This document shows positions 59,103-64,000 of a stretch of DNA of 64,000 bases, piece by piece. This DNA comes from an uncultured Lysobacteraceae bacterium (GTDB taxonomy: Bacteria; Pseudomonadota; Gammaproteobacteria; Xanthomonadales; Xanthomonadaceae): assembly GCA_902825775.1 (NCBI GenBank), contig CADECF010000009.1, positions 62,001 to 126,000 on the forward strand, read 5' to 3'. A program made the translations under genes and the position numbers. Numbering within the stretch: the stretch's first letter is position 1; each line of letters opens with the position of its first letter. Under the pieces are notes generated by a model, which saw only the letters and a list, made by a program, of their open reading frames with translations, was not told where the DNA came from and did not search any database.

Positions 59103-62100
59103 TCACATGTTCCTTCGATATTCTCCGCCCACATCATATAAAGCATGACTGATCTGCCCCAACGAATGCGTCTTAACCGCCTCCATCAACGCCGAAAACA
59201 CGTTCTGGCGGTTGCGGGCGGTGTTCTGCAGGTAAGCCAGGCCGTGGCCGTCGTGGATGAAGGTGGTTTCTTCGTCGGCGTCGGCCAGGTGGGCGTGGGA
59301 GGTTTCGCCTTTCGGGGCTAGCGCGTTGCGCGAGGCCTGCCAGTTGGCGACGTTTTCGATCTGCTGGCCCTTCTCGCCTTCCGTGCTGCGGATCAGTTCG
59401 ATCTCGGTGGCGATCTCGCCGCCGTGTTCCTTGGGCAGGAAGGTGTTGACGCCGACCAGGGGCAGCGAGCCGTCGTGCTTCTTGTGCTCGTAGTACATCG
59501 ACTCTTCCTGGATCTTGCCGCGCTGGTACATGGTGTCCATGGCGCCGAGCACGCCGCCGCGCTCGCTGATGGCTTCGAATTCCTTGTACACGGCTTCTTC
59601 GACGATGTCGGTGAGGTACTCGACCGCGAAACTGCCCTGCCACGGGTTCTCGTTGAAATTCAGGCCCAGCTCTTTGTTGATGATCATCTGGATCGCCACC
59701 GCGCGGCGCACGCTTTCCTCGGTGGGCGTGGTGATGGCTTCGTCGTAGGCGTTGGTGTGCAGGCTGTTGCAGTTGTCGAACAACGCATACAACGCCTGCA
59801 GCGTGGTGCGGATGTCGTTGAACTGGATTTCCTGCGCGTGCAGCGACCGGCCGCTGGTCTGGATGTGGTACTTCATCATCTGGCTGCGCGCATCCGCGCC
59901 GTAGCGCTCGCGCATGGCGCGGGCCCAGATACGGCGGGCGACGCGGCCGATGACGGTGTATTCCGGGTCCATGCCGTTGCTGAAGAAGAACGACAGGTTG
60001 GGCGCGAAGTCGTCGATCTTCATGCCGCGCGCCAGGTAGTACTCGACGATGGTGAAGCCGTTGCTGAGCGTGAACGCCAGCTGCGAGATCGGGTTCGCGC
60101 CGGCTTCGGCGATGTGGTAGCCGGAGATGCTGACCGAATAGAAGTTGCGCACCTTCTGGTCGACGAAGTACTGCTGGATGTCGCCCATCATGCGCAGCGC
60201 GAATTCGGTGCTGAAGATGCAGGTGTTCTGCGCCTGATCTTCCTTCAGGATGTCGGCCTGCACCGTGCCGCGCACGCTGGCCAGCGTTTCGGCCTTGATG
60301 CGGGCGTAAGTGTCCGCATCGACGAGCTGATCGCCGGACAAACCGAGCAGGCCCAATCCCAAACCATCGTTGGTCGGCGGCAATTCGCCGTGGTACTGCG
60401 GGCGCTGGCGGCCTTCGAAGAGTTTCGCGATCTTCTTCTCGGCATCGGCCCAGCGCTTCGGATCGGCCTTCAGGTATTTCTCCACCTGCTGGTCGACGGC
60501 GGTGTTCATGAACATCGCCAGGATGATCGGCGCCGGGCCGTTGATGGTCATCGACACCGACGTGGTCGGCGCGCACAGGTCGAAGCCGGAGTACAGCTTC
60601 TTCATGTCGTCCAGCGTGGGGATGTTGACGCCGGAGTTGCCGATCTTGCCGTAGATGTCCGGGCGCGGCGCCGGGTCTTCGCCGTACAGCGTGACGCTGT
60701 CGAAGGCGGTGGACAGGCGCGCGGCCGGCTGGCCGACGCTGAGGTAGTGGAAGCGACGGTTGGTGCGCTCGGGTGTGCCTTCGCCGGCGAACATGCGGAT
60801 GGGGTCTTCGCCGGCGCGGCGGTACGGGTAGACGCCGCCGGTGTAGGGATAGCTGCCGGGCAGGTTTTCTTTCTGCAGGAACACCAGCAGTTCGCCCCAG
60901 CTTTTGTAGGTGGGCGCGGCGATCTTCGGGATCTTCTGGTGGCTGAGCGATTCGCGGTAGTTTTCGACGCGGATTTTTTTGCCGCGGACTTCGTATTCGG
61001 TCACTTCGTCGGTGATCGACTTCAGGCGTTGCGGCCATTCGCGCAGGAGCTTGAGCGATTCGGAAGTCAGCGATTGGATGGCGTCGTTGTAGCGTTGGCG
61101 CAGGGTCAGCAACGAGCGGTCGGGCGCTTGAGCCCCTCTCCCCTCGGGAGAGGGGTTGGGGTGAGGGTTCGGAGCACCAGCGGCTCCGCTGGCCGCCGAA
61201 CCCTCACCCTCGGTCCCTCTCACGGAGGGAGAGGGATGCAAAGCATCGACGCTGTAGAGATCGAGCTGCTTGGGCAGCTTGTCGTCGCCGATGTCCTGCA
61301 GCGATTGCCAATAACTCTGAGCCCGATCGGCCGCCTCAGCCTGCTTGTCGATGCCGGCATTGATCGCCCTGCCCTGTTCGGCGATTTCGGCCAGGTAGCG
61401 GACGCGGGCGCCGGGGATGAGCACGGTGGCGCGCGGTTCCTTGAGGGTGGTGTCGATGTGTGGGTGCCAATCGACGCGCGCTTGGCTCTTTGTGGGAGCG
61501 GCTTCAACCGCGAGCTTTTGATCTTGGAGTCCGCCATGGGCCGAAGAGCTCGCGGCTGAAGCCGCTCCCACAACAGCAGTACCTGCGGCAGCGAAGCCCA
61601 GATGCAGCTTCTCGCGCAGCAGACGGCACAGGTTGGCGAACATCCAGCTGATGCCGGGGTCGTTGAACTGGCTGGCGATGGTGGGATAGACCGGGACGTC
61701 TTCGTCCTTGGTCTTGAAGGCGACGCGGTTGCGCTTCCACTGTTTGCGGATGTCGCGCAGCGCGTCTTCGGCGCCGCGCTTGTCGTACTTGTTCAGCACG
61801 ATGAGTTCGGCGTAATCGATCATGTCGATCTTTTCGAGCTGGCTGGCCGCGCCGTAGTCGCTGGTCATCACGTACATCGGGAAATCGACCAGATCGACGA
61901 TTTCCGAATCGGATTGGCCGATGCCGGCGGTCTCGACGATCACCAGGTCGTAGCCCAGGCCTTTCAGGAACGCGATGCAATCCTTCAGCACCGCGTTCGT
62001 CGCCACGTTCTGCCGGCGCGTGGCCATCGAACGCATGTAGACGCGGTGGCTGCGCAGCGAGTTCATGCGGATGCGGTCGCCCAGCAGCGCGCCGCCGGTA

Positions 62101-62885
62101 CGGCGGCGGGTGGGGTCGACCGAGATCACGGCGATGCGCATCTGCGGGAAATTGGCGAGGAAGCGGTTCAACAATTCGTCGGTGACCGACGATTTGCCGG
62201 CGCCGCCGGTGCCGGTGATGCCGACGACAGGGGTCTTGCCCGCGGCCAACTGCCATTGCTTGCGCAGCTTGGAGAGTTCGCTTTCGGAATAAATGCCGTC
62301 TTCGAGTGCCGACAGCACTTTACCGATCGCGATTTCGTCCTGCAGGGCGGACCCCGATCCGCCTTCTGCACGCGAGAGGGGATTTTCGATGTCTGGCGGA
62401 AGGCGGGTCAGGACCCGCCCTACGCTATCGCGGGATTTCGACGCGCGCGCGACCACATCCTCGATCATTTCCACCAAACCCATCTTCATGCCGTCGTTGG
62501 GGTGGTAGATGCGTTCGACGCCGTAGTCTTCGAGTTCGCGGATCTCTTCGGGGGTGATCGTGCCGCCGCCGCCGCCGAATACGCGGATGTGCGGGGCGCC
62601 GCGCTCTTTGAGCATGTCGACCATGTACTTGAAGTACTCGACGTGGCCGCCCTGATAGCTGGACAGCGCGATGGCATCGGCGTCTTCCTGCAGCGCGGCG
62701 CGGACCACGTCTTCCACCGAGCGGTTGTGGCCCAGGTGGATGACTTCGGCGCCCTGGCCCTGGATCAGGCGGCGCATGATGTTGATCGCGGCGTCGTGGC
62801 CGTCGAACAGGCTGGCGGCGGTGACGAAGCGCAGCGGCGCGGTGTCGGCCTGGGTCTCGGGGATGCTCTGGGCAGGCGTGCTCAT
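59103..62885 (-). CDS. icmF: fused isobutyryl-CoA mutase IcmF with repeat-derived insertions
   Basis: A 1260-residue fusion. The N-terminal B12-binding domain has [10 protein letters not shown] (Asp28, His30), and a MeaI/ArgK-type GTPase domain follows with GTGGAGKS at 225-232. The large (beta/alpha)8 mutase domain carries [23 protein letters not shown] and [15 protein letters not shown]. It rearranges isobutyryl-CoA and n-butyryl-CoA, with its own GTPase acting as chaperone. Characterised IcmF proteins have about 1090 residues. The excess is explained by intergenic repeats read in frame: residues about 154-182, 438-466 (a full REP) and 550-585, all near domain linkers. No frameshift occurs. 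Confidence 0.93.
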   Translation of the reverse strand: MSTPAQSIPETQADTAPLRFVTAASLFDGHDAAINIMRRLIQGQGAEVIHLGHNRSVEDVVRAALQEDADAIALSSYQGGHVEYFKYMVDMLKERGAPHIRVFGGGGGTITPEEIRELEDYGVERIYHPNDGMKMGLVEMIEDVVARASKSRDSVGRVLTRLPPDIENPLSRAEGGSGSALQDEIAIGKVLSALEDGIYSESELSKLRKQWQLAAGKTPVVGITGTGGAGKSSVTDELLNRFLANFPQMRIAVISVDPTRRRTGGALLGDRIRMNSLRSHRVYMRSMATRRQNVATNAVLKDCIAFLKGLGYDLVIVETAGIGQSDSEIVDLVDFPMYVMTSDYGAASQLEKIDMIDYAELIVLNKYDKRGAEDALRDIRKQWKRNRVAFKTKDEDVPVYPTIASQFNDPGISWMFANLCRLLREKLHLGFAAAGTAVVGAASAASSSAHGGLQDQKLAVEAAPTKSQARVDWHPHIDTTLKEPRATVLIPGARVRYLAEIAEQGRAINAGIDKQAEAADRAQSYWQSLQDIGDDKLPKQLDLYSVDALHPSPSVRGTEGEGSAASGAAGAPNPHPNPSPEGRGAQAPDRSLLTLRQRYNDAIQSLTSESLKLLREWPQRLKSITDEVTEYEVRGKKIRVENYRESLSHQKIPKIAAPTYKSWGELLVFLQKENLPGSYPYTGGVYPYRRAGEDPIRMFAGEGTPERTNRRFHYLSVGQPAARLSTAFDSVTLYGEDPAPRPDIYGKIGNSGVNIPTLDDMKKLYSGFDLCAPTTSVSMTINGPAPIILAMFMNTAVDQQVEKYLKADPKRWADAEKKIAKLFEGRQRPQYHGELPPTNDGLGLGLLGLSGDQLVDADTYARIKAETLASVRGTVQADILKEDQAQNTCIFSTEFALRMMGDIQQYFVDQKVRNFYSVSISGYHIAEAGANPISQLAFTLSNGFTIVEYYLARGMKIDDFAPNLSFFFSNGMDPEYTVIGRVARRIWARAMRERYGADARSQMMKYHIQTSGRSLHAQEIQFNDIRTTLQALYALFDNCNSLHTNAYDEAITTPTEESVRRAVAIQMIINKELGLNFNENPWQGSFAVEYLTDIVEEAVYKEFEAISERGGVLGAMDTMYQRGKIQEESMYYEHKKHDGSLPLVGVNTFLPKEHGGEIATEIELIRSTEGEKGQQIENVANWQASRNALAPKGETSHAHLADADEETTFIHDGHGLAYLQNTARNRQNVFSALMEAVKTHSLGQISHALYDVGGEYRRNM
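61133..61236. repeat. CCCTCTCCC-type repeat inside icmF
   Basis: CCCCTCTCCCCTCGGGAGAGGGG with GTGAGGGTTCGG and the complementary CCGAACCCTCAC form a nested dyad, translated in frame as about 35 residues (550-585) rich in Gly, Ser and Pro. The same element type is intergenic at 1319. Confidence 0.88.
61491..61572. repeat. REP element inside icmF
   Basis: The arms TGTGGGAGCGGCTTCAACCG... (61491-61516) and AGCTCGCGGCTGAAGCCGCT... (61547-61572) match the main REP family; the left arm has one change. The element is read in frame as residues about 438-466, between the GTPase and mutase domains. Confidence 0.92.
62342..62425. repeat. repeat-derived palindromes inside icmF
   Basis: GGCGGGTC-AG-GACCCGCC at 62402-62419 with a TACGC tail, and GGCGGA-N6-TCCGCC at about 62346-62363, code for residues about 154-182 between the B12 and GTPase domains. 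The first is a common intergenic dyad in this family of bacteria. Confidence 0.75.
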
Positions 62886-62956
62886 GGCGCGGCTCTATAC
62901 GGAATTTGCGATGGACGTATTGTAGCGCCTTTGGTTTTTGGGCCCTTTGGAAGAGC

Positions 62957-62994
62957 AAATCCCCCTCGGCCCCCTTTTTCAAAGGGGGAAGAAC
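62957..62994. repeat. C/G-tract hairpin upstream of icmF
   Basis: CCCCCTTTTTC and AAAGGGGG form a short perfect hairpin preceded by CCCCCTCGG. This dispersed element lies in the divergent gap 62886-63108, which otherwise shows no gene. Confidence 0.6.
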
Positions 62995-63108
62995 AGCCCG
63001 GGCTTGCCGGGGGCTGAACCGCAGTCGGGACAGCCGTCAACAGACTGCCAAGGCCCGCGTTGTGAGCGATGACGGTGGTGATCCGTCGAACCACAACGGA
63101 GTCCTGTT

Positions 63109-63432
63109 ATGAACCTGCGTCCCCTCCTCCTTGCCGCGGCGATCGCTGCGGTCCCGTTGACGGCCCTGCATTCCGCGCCTGCGCAGGCGCGCGGCTACGT
63201 CAGCATCAATGTGGGCATCGCGCCTCCGCCGCCGCGCTACGAGCGCGTGGCGGTGCGGCCCGGTTACGTCTGGGCGCCGGGTTACTGGCGCTGGAATGGC
63301 CGTCGCCATGTTTGGATCGGCGGTTATTACGTGCCTGCGCGGCGCGGTTATGCGTATGTGCCGGCGCGCTGGCAGCCGTATCGGCATCACTGGCGCTTCC
63401 GCGATGGGTATTGGGTAGTGCGGCGCCGCTGA
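63109..63432 (+). CDS. small secreted YXWGXW-type repeat protein
   Basis: A 107-residue protein with a signal peptide (MNLRPLLLAAAIAAVPLTAL, ending APAQA). The mature part is rich in Tyr, Trp, Arg and Pro. It contains PGYVWAPGYWRWNGRRHVWIGGYYVPARR, a WxxGxW/YxWxxG repeat pattern known in small envelope proteins of proteobacteria, followed by HHWRFRDGYWVVRRR (shown in parts). Very basic. Function unknown, possibly an envelope or matrix-binding protein. GGAG lies before the ATG. Confidence 0.82.
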   Translation: MNLRPLLLAAAIAAVPLTALHSAPAQARGYVSINVGIAPPPPRYERVAVRPGYVWAPGYWRWNGRRHVWIGGYYVPARRGYAYVPARWQPYRHHWRFRDGYWVVRRR

Positions 63433-63448
63433 CGGATGCGGGCTGTCT

Positions 63449-63621
63449 GTGGGAGCGGCTTTTTTGTGGGAGCGGCCTTTGTGGGAGCGGCTTTAGCCGC
63501 GAGCTTTTTTGGTAACAGCGAAGAAAGGTCAAGAGCTCGCGGCTAAAGCCGCTCCCACAAAGGCCGCTCCCACAAGAGCCGCTTTCACAAGAGCCGCTTC
63601 CACACAGTCGCTCCCACAAAA
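63449..63621. repeat. expanded REP cluster with 15-bp tandem half-units
   Basis: Three left half-units TGTGGGAGCGGC start at 63449, 63465 and 63480. A full REP arm pair follows, and five right half-units GCCGCT(C/T)(C/T)CACA.. start at 63548, 63563, 63578, 63593 and 63607. The period is 15 bases (the fourth is 14). It is the most expanded copy in the window. Confidence 0.92.
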
Positions 63622-63627
63622 GCCACG

Positions 63628-64000
63628 CTAGAGATCCAAAGCGTTGCAGAGCAGCCGACGGCGTTCTTCCAATCCCGCTTCCGAACGGTTGATATCGAAA
63701 CTCACCGGCGCGCTGCGCTTGCCCAGGATGCGGGCGATGGTGGCTTCCAGCGTGGCGCGGTCGTCGTCGAAACCGCCGTGCGCGGTCGCGTTGGCGCTAT
63801 CGGGCGACGGCGTGGGCGTAGGCGATTGCACCCAGCCCAGACGGCCGTCGCGGATCAGTTTCTGCACGCGTTCGTAGCCGTAGGCCTGGTCGGCCGGCGT
63901 CTTGGCTTCGATGAAGCGCGCCATCCCCGCCAACGGCGTGCCCTGGCTCAGCCGGCGATCGATCCAGCTGCGCGCCTGCGCTTCGAACGCATGCGCGATC
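63628..64000 (-). CDS. hypothetical protein, 5' partial
   Basis: The reading frame is open to the window edge, so the start is beyond 64000. The visible 123 residues include AQARSWIDRRLSQGTPLAG, EAKTPADQAYGYERVQKLI and, after a Pro/Thr/Ser-rich linker, TLEATIARILGKRSAPVSFDINR. I do not recognise a family. The linker (SPTPTPSPDS) could be repeat-derived or a natural hinge. Confidence 0.55.
   Translation of the reverse strand, partial: IAHAFEAQARSWIDRRLSQGTPLAGMARFIEAKTPADQAYGYERVQKLIRDGRLGWVQSPTPTPSPDSANATAHGGFDDDRATLEATIARILGKRSAPVSFDINRSEAGLEERRRLLCNALDL

Noticed and set aside
63449-63621. CRISPR-like short tandem repeats
   Set aside because: The units are 15 bp with no unique spacers and are parts of a REP palindrome; no cas gene is present.

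Overview
The window is G+C-rich chromosomal DNA from a gammaproteobacterium, most likely a member of the Xanthomonadaceae/Lysobacteraceae (Lysobacter-like). This rests on G+C in the mid-60s, the abundant palindromic intergenic element built on GGAGCGGCTTCAGCCGCGAGCT, and the gene mix: M1 aminopeptidase, fused IcmF, a BlaI/M56 pair, SelO, TrhO and many small secreted proteins. The family assignment is inference, because no rRNA or tRNA gene is present.

Layout. 1-6.9 kb: the end of an anti-sigma factor, a fasciclin protein, a secreted EEP-family phosphohydrolase, a lipoprotein with a translationally coupled methyltransferase, a MASE2-GGDEF diguanylate cyclase, a YdeI-like protein, and a barnase/barstar toxin-immunity pair. 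7-15 kb (mostly minus strand): GST, Uup, SelO, TrhO with a 50-residue membrane protein, and a dimethylargininase coupled to an M1 aminopeptidase. 15-24 kb: YaeQ, two tandem HI0933-type flavoproteins, an HD hydrolase coupled to an amino-acid permease, small envelope proteins and a GT4 glycosyltransferase. 23.5-26.5 kb: a BlaI regulator with an M56 peptidase whose C-terminus is half of an acetyltransferase, a 2'-5' RNA ligase with a slipped 7-bp repeat, and an FMN reductase. 26.6-36.6 kb: TPR/transglutaminase-like protein, secreted RidA, a thioesterase, YbiI, an SRPBCC-ArsR operon with two matching operator-like palindromes, a GST, a Calx-beta secreted protein and small enzymes. 36.9-54 kb: a PAS-GAF-GGDEF cyclase, a Tat-exported epimerase, a MarR-GNAT fusion, two M14 peptidases, a membrane-bound AraC regulator and an LD-carboxypeptidase. 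54-64 kb: flotillin, a SnoaL-like protein, a RAYT transposase remnant, an AT-richer three-gene AAA-HNH island, fused isobutyryl-CoA mutase and small exported proteins.

The best candidate for an undescribed system is the tightly coupled minus-strand island at 56670-59075: an unknown 132-residue protein, a Septu/PtuA-like AAA ATPase and a PtuB-like HNH nuclease. It lies directly behind icmF and is bordered on its other side by a truncated REP-associated tyrosine transposase. A second theme is intergenic repeats entering genes. Three repeat elements are read in frame inside icmF, one repeat supplies the C-terminus of a glycosyltransferase, and the REP arms have grown by 15-bp tandem duplication.

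No tRNA, rRNA, CRISPR array, intact insertion sequence or prophage was seen. Gene functions are assigned by motif recognition only, and start codons were chosen from Shine-Dalgarno position and overlap with neighbours.
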